The notes: a model not told the origin generated them from the sequence alone. A stretch of 64,000 bases of DNA from an uncultured Peptostreptococcaceae bacterium (GCA_947283485.1 CAMYOU010000002.1:107354-171353); one strand, 5' to 3'. Positions 43,102 through 52,453 are shown, counted from the first letter of the stretch. A program made the numbers and translations.

Positions 43102-44505
43102 ATGAAAAGCATCCCCAAGCTCATCCGCCGCTTTCTCGGCGTTTTTCTTCTCAGTGCCGTCGTCCTCGTACTCCTCAACTTGACGGTGTTCGTCGCGCTC
43201 ATGGCGCACCATGTCCCCGACCAATCGGACTCCCCCTATCGGATGGCAAGAGAGACGGGCGAATCGCTCACGCGTTCCGTAGACGGGGCGTATGCCCTGC
43301 CTGCCGGGATGGAAGATCGATTGACGGACGCCGGGGCATGGGCGATCTTCATCGATCAGGAGACACTCCGCGTCCGATGGAAAACGAAGAGCGTCCCCGC
43401 AGCGATACCGAGTCGATACACACTCTCCGACATCGCAGACCTCAGTTTAGGCTATCTCGACGGGTATCCAACCTACATCGGCAAACAGGAAAACGGCGTG
43501 GTCGTCGTCGGCTTCCCCCGTGACAGTTTTTGGAAACACACGCAACCGAGCTGGAACTACGCGCTCATCGCCCACGCACCGCAGATTGCTCTCAGTGTGG
43601 TGTGTATCAATATCCTATGTATTCTCGGAATCTATTTCATTGCGAATCTCAAACTCCTCCGATCCGCAAGCCCGATCACCGCAGGCATCCAATCCCTGGC
43701 AGGCGCAGAGCGCGTCCACCTTCCCGAAACCGGTGTGCTTTCCGAAATCTCCGCACAGATCAATGCCGCCTCCGACATTTTGCAGCAACAAAAAGAGGCG
43801 TTGAGAAAAAAAGAAACCGCCAGAGCCAATTGGATCGCGGGCGTCTCTCACGATATTCGAACACCCCTTGCCATGGTGATGGGCTATGCAGGGCAACTTG
43901 AAAATTCGAGCGACCTTCCCGAAGACGAGCGCAAAAAAGCGACGATGATTCTCAAGCAGAGCGCGCGCATGAAACATTTGATCGACGATCTCAATCTCGC
44001 ATCCAAACTCGAATACAATATGCAACCCCTCATGGCAAGAGACGAAAATATGGTTGCCGTCGTTCGTGAAGTCGTCGTGGATTACATGAACATGGAACTG
44101 CGTGATCCCTTTGCCATCCAATGGGAAACGGACGAACTCTTCACCGCTTGTCCGGTGCGCGTCGATAAGAAACTCCTCAAGCGCGCCATCTCCAATCTCA
44201 TCCAGAACAGCATGAAACACAATGAAGACGGCTGTACGATCTACGTATCCGTTTCCCAAGAGGAGAAACACTGTGTGATCCGCGTGGAAGATGACGGCGT
44301 CGGCATCTCCCAAGAAACCTTGGAACGATTCAATCGCGCCCCGCACTATATGCTCTGTGACACAAGCACCGCCGAACAACGACACGGCTTGGGACTCTTC
44401 ATCGTCGAACAGATCCTCGTCGCCCATCACGGAACCGTCATGCTCGCAAAAAGCAAACACGGCGGACTTATGGTCACCTTGCGCATCCCCCAAGCCGAAC
44501 GATAA
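43102..44505 (+). CDS. Sensor histidine kinase
   Basis: 467 residues. Two membrane helices (about 9-33 and 160-183) flank an extracellular sensor domain of about 125 residues; no recognisable PAS. HisKA with phosphoacceptor His250 in GVSHDIRTPLAMVMGY; HATPase_c with N box (NLIQNSMKHNEDG), DDGVGIS and HGLGLFIVEQI. The sensor is larger than that of BceS-type kinases, so it may detect peptide directly (inference). Confidence 0.94.
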   Translation: MKSIPKLIRRFLGVFLLSAVVLVLLNLTVFVALMAHHVPDQSDSPYRMARETGESLTRSVDGAYALPAGMEDRLTDAGAWAIFIDQETLRVRWKTKSVPAAIPSRYTLSDIADLSLGYLDGYPTYIGKQENGVVVVGFPRDSFWKHTQPSWNYALIAHAPQIALSVVCINILCILGIYFIANLKLLRSASPITAGIQSLAGAERVHLPETGVLSEISAQINAASDILQQQKEALRKKETARANWIAGVSHDIRTPLAMVMGYAGQLENSSDLPEDERKKATMILKQSARMKHLIDDLNLASKLEYNMQPLMARDENMVAVVREVVVDYMNMELRDPFAIQWETDELFTACPVRVDKKLLKRAISNLIQNSMKHNEDGCTIYVSVSQEEKHCVIRVEDDGVGISQETLERFNRAPHYMLCDTSTAEQRHGLGLFIVEQILVAHHGTVMLAKSKHGGLMVTLRIPQAER

Positions 44506-44546
44506 GCCGCTCCCATAATGTACTTCACAACAGAATCCCCGCAATC

Positions 44547-44584
44547 AAAAAGCCCTCAGTGCCAAAGTGACCGAGGGTTTTTAT
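44547..44584 (+). terminator. Terminator after the histidine kinase gene
   Basis: AAAAAGCCCTC AGTGCCAAAGTGACC GAGGGTTTTTAT. It may also serve the convergent membrane protein gene; the 44585-44700 stretch has only a weak TCTGAA/TTCAGA inverted repeat. Confidence 0.82.
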
Positions 44585-44700
44585 TTGCTTGTTCGATGAA
44601 AGTCCACTCCTCCATGACTTCGTCAGAGCTTCTACTCTTTTTAGGTTCTGAAAATTCAGATACGCTCACTCAATTTGTATTCATCTTTATCGTTTCTCTA

Positions 44701-45150
44701 TTAGATCTTTCTCTGCCAATATATTTTGAGGAATTTTGAAAGGATAATTTGCGCAAGCGCTACAACTTGTAAAACGACAAACACCTTATAGTCAATGTAG
44801 GCATACACGAAAGCAGCAATCACAATCAGCATTGAAAAGAAGGGAATGATATTCGCTCCCGATTTCATTCTGATGAGCATTTCTCTTTCGTCAGATTCTT
44901 GAATCTGCATTTTTCTTAACGCATTCGTATCCCTATAGACTTTAGCAAGTTTACCGATATAGAACACACAAATGATCTCAAGTCCGGTAAAGAAACCGAC
45001 GACATAATCTGTCGCATTCTCTTTGAGAGGGATTCGGCTTTTTAAATAAAAATTTCCAAATAACATAGCAACGAGCGCCAGAACACATAGCCCTACCAAC
45101 AGAGTTATTCTTTTCCCTATTTCTGCCTTATAGTTTTCAAGTTTGTTCAT
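44701..45150 (-). CDS. Hypothetical four-helix membrane protein
   Basis: 149 residues. Hydrophobic segments near residues 15-35, 50-68, 100-118 and 122-140; a conserved-looking QESDEREMLIRMKSG stretch lies between helices 2 and 3. Proteins with this layout often follow a short XRE regulator, as here (stop and start are adjacent). Function unknown; an envelope-stress or peptide-immunity role would be a guess. Confidence 0.75.
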   Translation of the reverse strand: MNKLENYKAEIGKRITLLVGLCVLALVAMLFGNFYLKSRIPLKENATDYVVGFFTGLEIICVFYIGKLAKVYRDTNALRKMQIQESDEREMLIRMKSGANIIPFFSMLIVIAAFVYAYIDYKVFVVLQVVALAQIILSKFLKIYWQRKI

Positions 45151-45351
45151 TTAGTCATTCTCCTCCATATAAAAAATGTCTTCAATCCTCAAGTTAAAAT
45201 ATTTTGCAATCTTAAAAGCCAAGGGCAAAGATGCAATATACTTCCCTGTTTCGACAGAGATGATTGTTTGTCTCGTTACCCCCACTTCGTTTGCCAATTC
45301 TTCTTGAGTCATTTTCTTTTCTTTCCTTAACTTAAGAATTATATTTTTCAT
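45151..45351 (-). CDS. Small XRE-family transcriptional regulator
   Basis: 66 residues, essentially one helix-turn-helix domain: LRKEKKMTQEELANEVGVTRQTIISVETGKY. YozG-like. Start ATG at 45351 chosen for spacing from the G-rich site; an ATG one codon upstream is possible. Probably represses its own promoter, which overlaps 9-bp direct repeats. Confidence 0.9.
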   Translation of the reverse strand: MKNIILKLRKEKKMTQEELANEVGVTRQTIISVETGKYIASLPLAFKIAKYFNLRIEDIFYMEEND

Positions 45352-45386
45352 CATTCCCCCCACATTTTGAATTTGAGCTCATATTT

Positions 45387-45426
45387 AGTATAGTTCGCTT
45401 TACATTTTATGTCAAGCTCGCTTTAC
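45387..45426 (-). promoter_or_regulatory. Promoter and direct repeats of the XRE-membrane protein operon
   Basis: Minus strand TTGACA (45415-45410), 17-bp spacer, TATACT (45392-45387). The 9-mer GTAAAGCGA occurs twice on the minus strand (complement of 45395-45403 and 45418-45426), 23 bp apart: one copy inside the spacer next to the -10, one just upstream of the -35. Likely XRE operators for autorepression. Confidence 0.8.
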
Positions 45427-45437
45427 TTTTTTTAGAA

Positions 45438-45473
45438 AAGAAAAGCCCTCGGCGATGACCGAAGGCTTTTTTA
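45438..45473. terminator. Terminator after the 70-residue membrane protein gene
   Basis: Minus strand AAAAAAGCCTTCGG TCATC GCCGAGGGCTTTT; A and T tails on both sides. Confidence 0.85.
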
Positions 45474-45509
45474 TTTGCGTGTCCATTGCATTTTCCCAAA
45501 CGAAATAGA

Positions 45510-45722
45510 TTATCCCTTCTTCTGCATAACTCTCCCGATCGCAAAAAAGATAATCGCAGGGAGCAGAAACAGGAAGGCATTCATTTCCACCCATAGCGAA
45601 AAGGGCGCCGAGTTGCTCACCGGCGAATAGGCGGCGTAATCGACCCCACACTTCACCGCAAAAGCGATGACAAGCACAATGCTGACGACATTACAGATTC
45701 TTGAAATCTTCTTCCGGTCCAT
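45510..45722 (-). CDS. Small two-helix membrane protein
   Basis: 70 residues: MDRKKISRICN, helix (VVSIVLVIAFAVKCGVDY), loop YSPVSNSAPFSLW, second helix (AFLFLLPAIIFFAIGRVM), basic end QKKG. GGAGGGG precedes the ATG at 45722; the frame is open to 45764 but that part is leader. Unknown function. Own promoter and terminator. Confidence 0.75.
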   Translation of the reverse strand: MDRKKISRICNVVSIVLVIAFAVKCGVDYAAYSPVSNSAPFSLWVEMNAFLFLLPAIIFFAIGRVMQKKG

Positions 45723-45779
45723 CTTTCCCCTCCGTTCCCGTAGAAATTCTTCTACGAAGTCCATATGCTTGTTTTTGTC

Positions 45780-45808
45780 AGTATATCGGTTCTCAGCTCA
45801 TTTGTCCA
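45780..45808 (-). promoter_or_regulatory. Promoter of the 70-residue membrane protein gene
   Basis: Minus strand TGGACA (45808-45803), 17-bp spacer, TATACT (45785-45780). The leader contains a small hairpin (GTAGAA...TTCTAC). Confidence 0.7.
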
Positions 45809-45870
45809 GAAGAAGGGCAGAGAAATAAGAAAAACCCGCCGATGGAGGCGGGTTTTGTTCATATCAACTT

Positions 45871-48279
45871 TTATTTCACGATCAGGTTCATAATGCGGCC
45901 GGGGACGAAGATTTCCTTGACGATGGTCTTGCCTTCGAGGTATTTTCCGATGGCGGGATCGGCTTGGGCGAGGGCGATGGCGTCCTCTTTGGCAATGTCT
46001 CTTGCGACGCGGAGGGTGCCGCGCATTTTGCCGCCGATCTGGACGGGGAGATCGATCTCGTCGTCTTTGGCCTTTTCAGGATCGAACGTGGGCCAAGTCG
46101 CCTCGTGGAGATAGCCGCCGAGTCCCTGTCGCTCCCAGATTTCTTCGGTGATGTGGGGACTCACGGGATTAAGGAGCAAAAGGAAGCTCCTTAGATCCGC
46201 GCGCGACCACGTGCCGTGTTCCTGGACGGCGTTGAGATAGGTCATGAGTGCCGCGATGGCGGTGTTGTACTTGAGGTTCTCGTAGTCGTAGGAGACTTTG
46301 GCAATGGTCTGATGCATGAGTCTTTCGAGCGCGGGCGAGTATTCCTCGGAGTCGTTTACGATCGACTGTGCGTTCCAGACGCGGCCGAGGAATTTGCGGC
46401 AGCCTTTGAGGCCGTTTTCGCTCCAGGGCGCGGTTTTCTCAAAGTCGCCGATGAACATCTCGTACATTCTCAAGGTATCCGCGCCGTCTTCCTTGACGAT
46501 TTCGTCCGGGTTTACGACATTGCCGCGAGATTTACTCATCTTCTCGTGGTCTTCGCCGAGAATCATGCCGTGCGAGGTGCGTTTGCGATACGGCTCGGGA
46601 GTGGGCACAACGCCAATATCGTAGAGGAATTTGTGCCAGAAGCGCGAATACAGTAGATGGAGCGTGGTGTGTTCCATGCCGCCGTTGTACCAATCGACGG
46701 GGGTGTAAAAATCGATGTTCGCTTTGGATGCCAATGCCTCGTCATTGTGCGGATCGGTGTAGCGGAGATAATACCACGAGGATCCCGCCCATTGGGGCAT
46801 GGTGTCGGTCTCGCGTTCTGCGTGTCCGCCGCAGTGCGGGCAGGTGGTCCGGGTCCAGTCGGTCATCTTCGCAAGCGGACTTTCGCCGTTGTCGGTGGGT
46901 TCGTAATTCTCGACGTCCGGGAGTGTAAGCGGCAGTTCGCTCTCGGGGAGCGGAACCCAGCCGCATTTTTCACAGTGAACGAGCGGAATCGGCTCTCCCC
47001 AATATCTCTGGCGGGAGAAGACCCAGTCGCGGAGTTTGTACGAAGTGGTGCGTTCGCCCATGCCGTGCTCCTCGAGATACGCGATCATCTTTTCCATCGC
47101 GTCTTTCGGTTTCATGCCGTCGAGGAAACCGGAATCGACCATGACGCCGCCGTCGGTCATCGTGATGGGGAGTTCTTCGCCGTCTTTCTCGATGATTTTA
47201 CGAATCTCGATGCCGAATTTCTTCGCAAATTCAAAGTCGCGTTCGTCGTGTGCGGGGACGCTCATGATCGCACCCGTGCCGTAACCCATGAGGACGTAGT
47301 CGCTTACGTAGATGGGAATTTCTTCGCCGGTCACGGGATTGGTTGCGCTGATCCCTTGGAGGCGCACGCCGGTCTTGTCTTTTTGCATCTCGGTGCGTTC
47401 AAAATCGCTCTTCTTCTCCGCTTCTTTTTGATAGGCGCGGACATCGTCGAGATTGGTGATGGCATCCTTGTAGTTCTCGATGAGCGGATGCTCGGGACTT
47501 ACGACCATGTACGTCGCACCGAAAATCGTGTCCGGGCGCGTCGTGAAGACGGTGATCTTGTCGTCCGTACCAGTCACAGGGAAGTCGACTTTCGCCCCGT
47601 GACTGCGCCCGATCCAGTTGATCTGTTGGGTCTTGATGCGCTCGGCAAAATCGACCGTCTCGAGATCGTCGATGAGGCGATCCGCATAGGCCGTGATCTT
47701 TAACATCCATTGACTCTTGACGCGATGGACGACTTCGTGTCCGCAACGCTCGCAGTGCCCGCCGACGACTTCTTCGTTCGCGAGTCCGACTTTGCACGAG
47801 GGACACCAGTTGATGCGCACTTCGTCCTTGTAGGCGAGTCCGTGCTTGTAGAGTTGTAAGAAAATCCACTGCGTCCATTTTACATACGCGGGATCGGTGG
47901 TGTTGATCTCGCGATCCCAGTCGAAAGAAAAGCCGATCGACTGCATCTGTCTCTTAAAATTGGCGACGTTCTCGCGCGTGACTTCCGCGGGGTGGATCTT
48001 GTGTTTGATCGCGTAGTTCTCCGTCGGCAGTCCGAAAGCGTCCCAGCCCATCGGAAAAAGGACATTGTAGCCCTCGAGACGACGTTTGCGTGCGACGACG
48101 TCCATCGCCGTGTACGGGCGCGGATGTCCGACGTGGAGTCCCTGTCCGGACGGATAGGGAAATTCGACGAGCGCGTAGAATTTTTTCTTCGATTCGTCGC
48201 GTTCGCAGTGAAAGGTGTTGTGTTTTGCCCAATATTTTTGCCATTTCGGCTCGATGACATTCGGATTGTAACTCTCCAT
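45871..48279 (-). CDS. leuS: Leucyl-tRNA synthetase
   Basis: 802 residues, bacterial LeuRS length. HIGH motif [12 protein letters not shown], zinc region ([15 protein letters not shown]), CP1 editing domain ([20 protein letters not shown]), second zinc-type CPHCGG, KMSKS motif [16 protein letters not shown], and the C-terminal domain ending [16 protein letters not shown] at 48279 behind AAGGAGGAATT; the longer frame is T-box leader. Confidence 0.98.
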   Translation of the reverse strand: MESYNPNVIEPKWQKYWAKHNTFHCERDESKKKFYALVEFPYPSGQGLHVGHPRPYTAMDVVARKRRLEGYNVLFPMGWDAFGLPTENYAIKHKIHPAEVTRENVANFKRQMQSIGFSFDWDREINTTDPAYVKWTQWIFLQLYKHGLAYKDEVRINWCPSCKVGLANEEVVGGHCERCGHEVVHRVKSQWMLKITAYADRLIDDLETVDFAERIKTQQINWIGRSHGAKVDFPVTGTDDKITVFTTRPDTIFGATYMVVSPEHPLIENYKDAITNLDDVRAYQKEAEKKSDFERTEMQKDKTGVRLQGISATNPVTGEEIPIYVSDYVLMGYGTGAIMSVPAHDERDFEFAKKFGIEIRKIIEKDGEELPITMTDGGVMVDSGFLDGMKPKDAMEKMIAYLEEHGMGERTTSYKLRDWVFSRQRYWGEPIPLVHCEKCGWVPLPESELPLTLPDVENYEPTDNGESPLAKMTDWTRTTCPHCGGHAERETDTMPQWAGSSWYYLRYTDPHNDEALASKANIDFYTPVDWYNGGMEHTTLHLLYSRFWHKFLYDIGVVPTPEPYRKRTSHGMILGEDHEKMSKSRGNVVNPDEIVKEDGADTLRMYEMFIGDFEKTAPWSENGLKGCRKFLGRVWNAQSIVNDSEEYSPALERLMHQTIAKVSYDYENLKYNTAIAALMTYLNAVQEHGTWSRADLRSFLLLLNPVSPHITEEIWERQGLGGYLHEATWPTFDPEKAKDDEIDLPVQIGGKMRGTLRVARDIAKEDAIALAQADPAIGKYLEGKTIVKEIFVPGRIMNLIVK

Positions 48280-48295
48280 AATTCCTCCTTCAAAT

Positions 48296-48496
48296 AAAAA
48301 ATCCTCCGTCCCCAAAGGAGACGAAGGATTCGCGGTACCACTCCCATTGGCGCACAATGCGCCCACTCGTGATCCCGATACGGTGGGATGAGTCCCCGAA
48401 CGGTTTTTCCGAGACGAGTTCGGAGATTCCGCACGCCGTCTTGCACCATCCGACGGCTCTCTACGCTGCGTAGCCTCTTACTGCTTCTCCCGTTCA
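48296..48496 (-). ncRNA. T-box riboswitch, leuS leader
   Basis: Minus strand core AGTGGTACCGCG (48331-48342), stem III candidate GGCGCATTGTGCGCC before it, terminator AATCCTTCGTCTCC / GGGGACGGAGGATT with TTTTT after it. GAACTC, containing a CTC Leu codon, is a possible specifier region (tentative). Confidence 0.93.
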
Positions 48497-48502
48497 CTCA
48501 CG

Positions 48503-48531
48503 AGTATACCAAACTTCTCCGCGTTTTGCCA
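48503..48531 (-). promoter_or_regulatory. Promoter of leuS
   Basis: Minus strand TGGCAA (48531-48526), 17-bp spacer, TATACT (48508-48503) with an extended -10 (TGG). The -35 abuts the thyA stop codon (48532). Confidence 0.7.
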
Positions 48532-49362
48532 CTATACGGCGATGGGGATGTTCTTGATCTGCGGTCCTTTCTTATAGCCCTCGACTTTGACATCGTCCGT
48601 CGTGAACTTGTAAAAATCGTCCACCTCGGGATTGAGCCAAAACTTCGGCGCGTCGTAGGTCTCCCTCGAGATGAGTTCCTCGACGATCGGGAGATGTCGG
48701 TCGTAGATATGCGCGTCGCTGATGACGTGCACGAGTTCTCCAACGCGAAGTCCCGAGACCTGTGCGAGCATGTGTACAAGTACGGCGTATTGCACGACAT
48801 TCCAATTGTTCGCCGCGAGGATGTCCTGCGAGCGTTGATTGAGGATTGCGTTGAGTTTGCCATCCGTGACATTGAAGGTCATGGAGTATGCGCACGGATA
48901 GAGTGCCATTTCCGAGAGATCCGCATGGACATACATATTCGTCATGATGCGGCGCGACTGCGGATTGTGCTTGAGATCGTAGAGGACGCGATCGACCTGA
49001 TCCATCATGCCCTCTTTGTACTTGTGCTTGACCCCCATCTGATAGCCGTACGCCTTGCCGATCGTGCCGTTTTCGTCCGCCCATGCGTCCCATACGCCGC
49101 TCTTGAGATCCGCGACGCGATTGGATTTTTTCTGCCAAATCCAGAGCATCTCGTCCGTTGCGAGTTTCAAAGGCGTGGGGCGGAGCGTAAGGATCGGGAA
49201 TTCTTCGCTCAAGTCGTAGCGATTCACAACGCCGAAGATTTTCTTCGTATGCGCGGGGGTTCCATCCTCCCAGCGCGGGCGCACGTCCATGCCCTCGTCG
49301 GAATATCCCTCCGTGAGGATCTTCCGACACATCTTGATAAAGAGTTCGTCTGCTCTCGACAT
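48532..49362 (-). CDS. thyA: Thymidylate synthase ThyA (B. subtilis ThyA/phage phi3T-like subtype)
   Basis: 276 residues. Makes dTMP from dUMP using methylene-tetrahydrofolate, tying it to the folate operon. DGTPAHTKKIFG, WIWQKKSN, the catalytic Cys in LYPCAYSMTFNV (PCA where E. coli-type enzymes have PCH), NQRSQDILAANNWNVVQYAVL, and DAHIYDRH for nucleotide binding. The PC-x-Y arrangement and overall layout resemble the phi3T/B. subtilis ThyA. The ATG at 49362 follows AGGTG, 8 bp after the asnS stop, so it is co-transcribed with asnS under the T-box. Confidence 0.94.
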   Translation of the reverse strand: MSRADELFIKMCRKILTEGYSDEGMDVRPRWEDGTPAHTKKIFGVVNRYDLSEEFPILTLRPTPLKLATDEMLWIWQKKSNRVADLKSGVWDAWADENGTIGKAYGYQMGVKHKYKEGMMDQVDRVLYDLKHNPQSRRIMTNMYVHADLSEMALYPCAYSMTFNVTDGKLNAILNQRSQDILAANNWNVVQYAVLVHMLAQVSGLRVGELVHVISDAHIYDRHLPIVEELISRETYDAPKFWLNPEVDDFYKFTTDDVKVEGYKKGPQIKNIPIAV

Positions 49363-49370
49363 GGATGCAC

Positions 49371-50741
49371 CTAAAACTCGAGATTCCCGACGGTACGTGC
49401 AAACGGAATGACGTCGCGAATGTTCTGCATGCCGGTCATGTACATGACCATGCGTTCGAAGCCGAGACCGTAGCCCGCGTGTTTGCAACCGCCAAAACGT
49501 CTGAGGTCGAGATACCACTCGTACCCCTCTTCGGTGAGTCCCATCTCTTTCATGCGCCCAAGAAGCACGTCGAGACGCTCCTCCCTTTGACTGCCGCCGA
49601 TGAGTTCGCCGATCCCCGGCACGAGCAGGTCGCATGCCGCGACCGTCTTGCCGTCGTCGTTCAGACGCATGTAAAAGGCCTTGATGTCCTTGGGATAGTC
49701 CGTGAGGAAGACGGGCCCGCCCACGACTTCCTCCGAAAGATAGCGTTCGTGCTCCGTCTGGAGATCCGCACCCCATTCGACCGGATATTGGAACGTCCTG
49801 CCCGAAGCCTTGAGAATCTCGATCGCCTCGGTGTACGGCATTCTCTTGAATTCGCTCGTCGCGACATGGGTGAGGCGTTCGATGAGACCCTTTTGCACGA
49901 AGGAATCGAAGAATTTCATCTCGTCCGGCGCGTGCTCGAGCACGTAAGAGATGATGTATTTTACCATGTCCTCCGCGAGATCCATATTGTCGTTTAGATC
50001 CGCGAACGCGATCTCCGGCTCGATCATCCAGAATTCCGCCGCATGGCGCGCCGTGTTGGAGTTTTCCGCGCGGAACGTGGGACCAAATGTGTAGATTTTG
50101 CCGAATGCAAGCGCAAAGGCTTCGCCCTCCAGCTGTCCCGAGACCGTGAGACTCGCAGGTTTCCCAAAGAAGTCCTGCGTCATATCGACCGCACCGTCCT
50201 CGGTTCTCGGGGGACTATTCAGATCCATCGTCGTCACGTGGAACATCTCGCCCGCGCCTTCCGCATCACTGCCCGTGATGATCGGCGTGTGCGTGTAGAC
50301 AAAACCGCGCTCTTGGAAAAATTGATGAATCGCGAAGGATAGTAAACTCCGCACGCGGAAGACCGCTTGGAACGTATTCGTTCGGGGTCTTAGATGTGCG
50401 ATTTCGCGCAAAAATTCAAAACTGTGGCGTTTCTTCTGCAAGGGATAATCGTCCGCGCACGGCATCAGGGTCTCGATCGACGTGACGCGCATCTCGATCT
50501 CCTGTTTGCCGCCCGACTCGACGATCTCGCCCGTCACGCGCACCGCGTCGTAGAGATTGGCCTTGAAATCGGGGAGTGCGCTCTTGTCGATGACCGCCTG
50601 CAGCGTCCGAAACGACGTGCCGTCCGTAAGCTCCAGAAATCCGACGTTCTTGGAATCTCTGTGGCCCTTGACCCATGCCTCGAGGGTCATGGTCTCGCCG
50701 ATGAGAGATTTGCCTTTTTCTAATAATGCTCTGATATCCAT
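49371..50741 (-). CDS. asnS: Asparaginyl-tRNA synthetase
   Basis: 456 residues. OB-fold anticodon domain at the N-terminus ([22 protein letters not shown]), class II motif 2 [21 protein letters not shown], motif 3 [22 protein letters not shown]. The sequence preceding motif 2 ([25 protein letters not shown]) is AsnRS- rather than AspRS-like. ATG at 50741 behind GGAGGAAG. Operon with thyA. Confidence 0.97.
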   Translation of the reverse strand: MDIRALLEKGKSLIGETMTLEAWVKGHRDSKNVGFLELTDGTSFRTLQAVIDKSALPDFKANLYDAVRVTGEIVESGGKQEIEMRVTSIETLMPCADDYPLQKKRHSFEFLREIAHLRPRTNTFQAVFRVRSLLSFAIHQFFQERGFVYTHTPIITGSDAEGAGEMFHVTTMDLNSPPRTEDGAVDMTQDFFGKPASLTVSGQLEGEAFALAFGKIYTFGPTFRAENSNTARHAAEFWMIEPEIAFADLNDNMDLAEDMVKYIISYVLEHAPDEMKFFDSFVQKGLIERLTHVATSEFKRMPYTEAIEILKASGRTFQYPVEWGADLQTEHERYLSEEVVGGPVFLTDYPKDIKAFYMRLNDDGKTVAACDLLVPGIGELIGGSQREERLDVLLGRMKEMGLTEEGYEWYLDLRRFGGCKHAGYGLGFERMVMYMTGMQNIRDVIPFARTVGNLEF

Positions 50742-50754
50742 ACTTCCTCCTCCA

Positions 50755-50962
50755 TAAAAAAAGCTCCCGCCCGTTAAAAGGGCGAAAGCGTGTTCTCTTT
50801 CGCGGTGCCACCTTTCTTCACCACTCATCCTACCCGTAACGCGGGCGAAACGTCTCCTAAGAGATGCTCCGGAAATGTTCGAATCGGGATCTGTTTCGTC
50901 CGACTCCCACCACCACGGACTCGCTGTGCAAAGGAAGATCCTCCTTCTTTCCATCATTGCTG
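50755..50962 (-). ncRNA. T-box riboswitch, asnS leader
   Basis: Minus strand core AGGTGGCACCGCG (50801-50813), stem III candidate CCCGCGTTACGGG before it, terminator GCTTTCGCCC / GGGCGGGAGC with seven T after it. An AAC Asn codon at 50879-50877 is a possible specifier (tentative). It controls both asnS and thyA. Confidence 0.93.
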
Positions 50963-50968
50963 TGTAGT

Positions 50969-50997
50969 AGTATACCCGAGTGTACACGCGCTGTCAA
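50969..50997 (-). promoter_or_regulatory. Consensus promoter of asnS-thyA
   Basis: Minus strand TTGACA (50997-50992), 17-bp spacer, TATACT (50974-50969), just after the rarA stop. Confidence 0.88.
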
Positions 50998-51013
50998 TCC
51001 GCACACATGCCCG

Positions 51014-52324
51014 TCATTTTTCTCTCTTGTCACGGAGATAATCGAGATATGCCGCCATTTTCGCCTCGTAACCGTTCGACGTCGGGCGATAAAAGCACTC
51101 GTCCCGTGCTTCTTCGGGGAGATAAATCTGCTCGACATAGCCGCCGTAATCATGCGGATAGAGATAGCTTTGTTCGCGTTCCCCCGCCTCGAGCGTGTGC
51201 GTGTCCATAAGGTACTTCGGAATCGAAGTGCGCGCATTCTTTCGCACAAAGGCAAGGGCTTCGTTGATCGCGAGATACGCGGCGTTTGATTTCGGTGCGG
51301 AGGCGAGATAGATCGTCGCTTGCGCCAGCGGAATCCGTCCCTCGGGCATGCCGATGTGGTTCACGGCGTGAAAAGCCGCCACGGCGACCGTGATGCCCCG
51401 CGGATCGGCGTTGCCGATGTCTTCACTCGCGAGAATGATGAGTCGTCGCGCAATAAAGAGCGGATCTTCGCCCGCCTCGATCATGCGCGCAAGATAGTAG
51501 ATCGCCGCGTCCGGATCCGAGCCGCGCACGGATTTGATAAACGCGCTGATCGTATTGTAGTGTTCATCGCCGTCGGCGTCGTATTTTCCCGCCATGACCT
51601 GCACCGCGGACGTGACCGCGTCGTGGTCGACGACGATTTCCTTCCCGAGCGGCGCGGAAAGAACCGTGAGTTCGAGCATATTGAGCGCACTGCGCGCATC
51701 GCCGCCCGCAAGACGCACAAGGACATCCATGCCGTCGGGCGTGAGTTTCACATGTTCCTGCGCGAGTTTCTCGTCTTTCTCGAGGGCACGGCGAATCGTC
51801 TGCTCCATCGCGTCATCCGAGAGTGCCTTGAGACGAAAGACCTGCACGCGCGAGAGCAGCGCCTTGTTGACGGAGAAAAACGGATTCTCCGTCGTCGCAC
51901 CGATGAGCGTCACGACGCCCTGCTCCACATACGGAAGGAGCGCGTCCTGTTGCGCCTTGTTGTAGCGGTGAATCTCGTCGATGAAGAGAATCGACGAACG
52001 TCTCTCCGTCGCCGCGATTTCTTTCGCACGCGCGATCTCCTCGCGCAGATCCTTGACCCCGCTCGTCACGGCGGAGAGCTCGAGAAAAGCATAGTGCACG
52101 GAACGCGCGATCATCTTCGCGATCGTCGTCTTCCCCGTGCCCGGAGGACCGACGAGAATCATCGAACGCACCGTGCCCTCGTCGAGCATGCGGCGAATCG
52201 GCATCCCCTTGCCGAGGAGATGCTCTTGCCCGTAGACCTCGTCCGGAGAATCCGGACGCATGCGATCCGCAAGCGGCGCGTTCTTTTTCTTCTGCGCCTC
52301 AAATTCCATATCAAAAAAATTCAT
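51014..52324 (-). CDS. rarA: Replication-associated recombination protein A (RarA/MgsA)
   Basis: 436 residues. AAA+ ATPase acting at stalled replication forks. Walker A VGPPGTGKTTIAKMIA, Walker B ILFIDEIHRYNKAQQDALLP, sensor 1 LIGATTENPFFSVN, arginine finger segment LLSRVQVFRL, and the C-terminal tetramerisation domain (HYNTISAFIKSVRGSDPDAAIYYLARM). AAAGGAGGG lies before the ATG at 52324. Confidence 0.96.
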   Translation of the reverse strand: MNFFDMEFEAQKKKNAPLADRMRPDSPDEVYGQEHLLGKGMPIRRMLDEGTVRSMILVGPPGTGKTTIAKMIARSVHYAFLELSAVTSGVKDLREEIARAKEIAATERRSSILFIDEIHRYNKAQQDALLPYVEQGVVTLIGATTENPFFSVNKALLSRVQVFRLKALSDDAMEQTIRRALEKDEKLAQEHVKLTPDGMDVLVRLAGGDARSALNMLELTVLSAPLGKEIVVDHDAVTSAVQVMAGKYDADGDEHYNTISAFIKSVRGSDPDAAIYYLARMIEAGEDPLFIARRLIILASEDIGNADPRGITVAVAAFHAVNHIGMPEGRIPLAQATIYLASAPKSNAAYLAINEALAFVRKNARTSIPKYLMDTHTLEAGEREQSYLYPHDYGGYVEQIYLPEEARDECFYRPTSNGYEAKMAAYLDYLRDKREK

Positions 52325-52368
52325 CCGACGCCCTCCTTTTCTCTGCAGTTCCGTTCCATCCGTCTTTT

Positions 52369-52374
52369 ATTGTA
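52369..52374 (-). promoter_or_regulatory. Extended -10 promoter candidate of rarA
   Basis: Minus strand TGGTACAAT, extended -10 with TACAAT; no clear -35. Confidence 0.5.
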
Positions 52375-52396
52375 CCATGACATCTCCTCCCGTCCC

Positions 52397-52431
52397 AAAA
52401 AAAGAGAACGGATTCATCCGTTCTCTCTTTT
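52397..52431 (-). terminator. Terminator after surface protein A gene
   Basis: Minus strand AGAGAACGGAT GA ATCCGTTCTCT followed by T run. The same hairpin sequence (AGAGAACGG / CCGTTCTCT core) recurs after the other three surface-protein genes. Confidence 0.92.
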
Positions 52432-52453
52432 GATCGTTGGATATGCTTCGCGC

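Noticed and set aside
48388..49374. Long plus-strand open frame of 328 codons
   Set aside because: Antisense to thyA and the leuS T-box region, with no supporting start site; thyA is unambiguous on the other strand.
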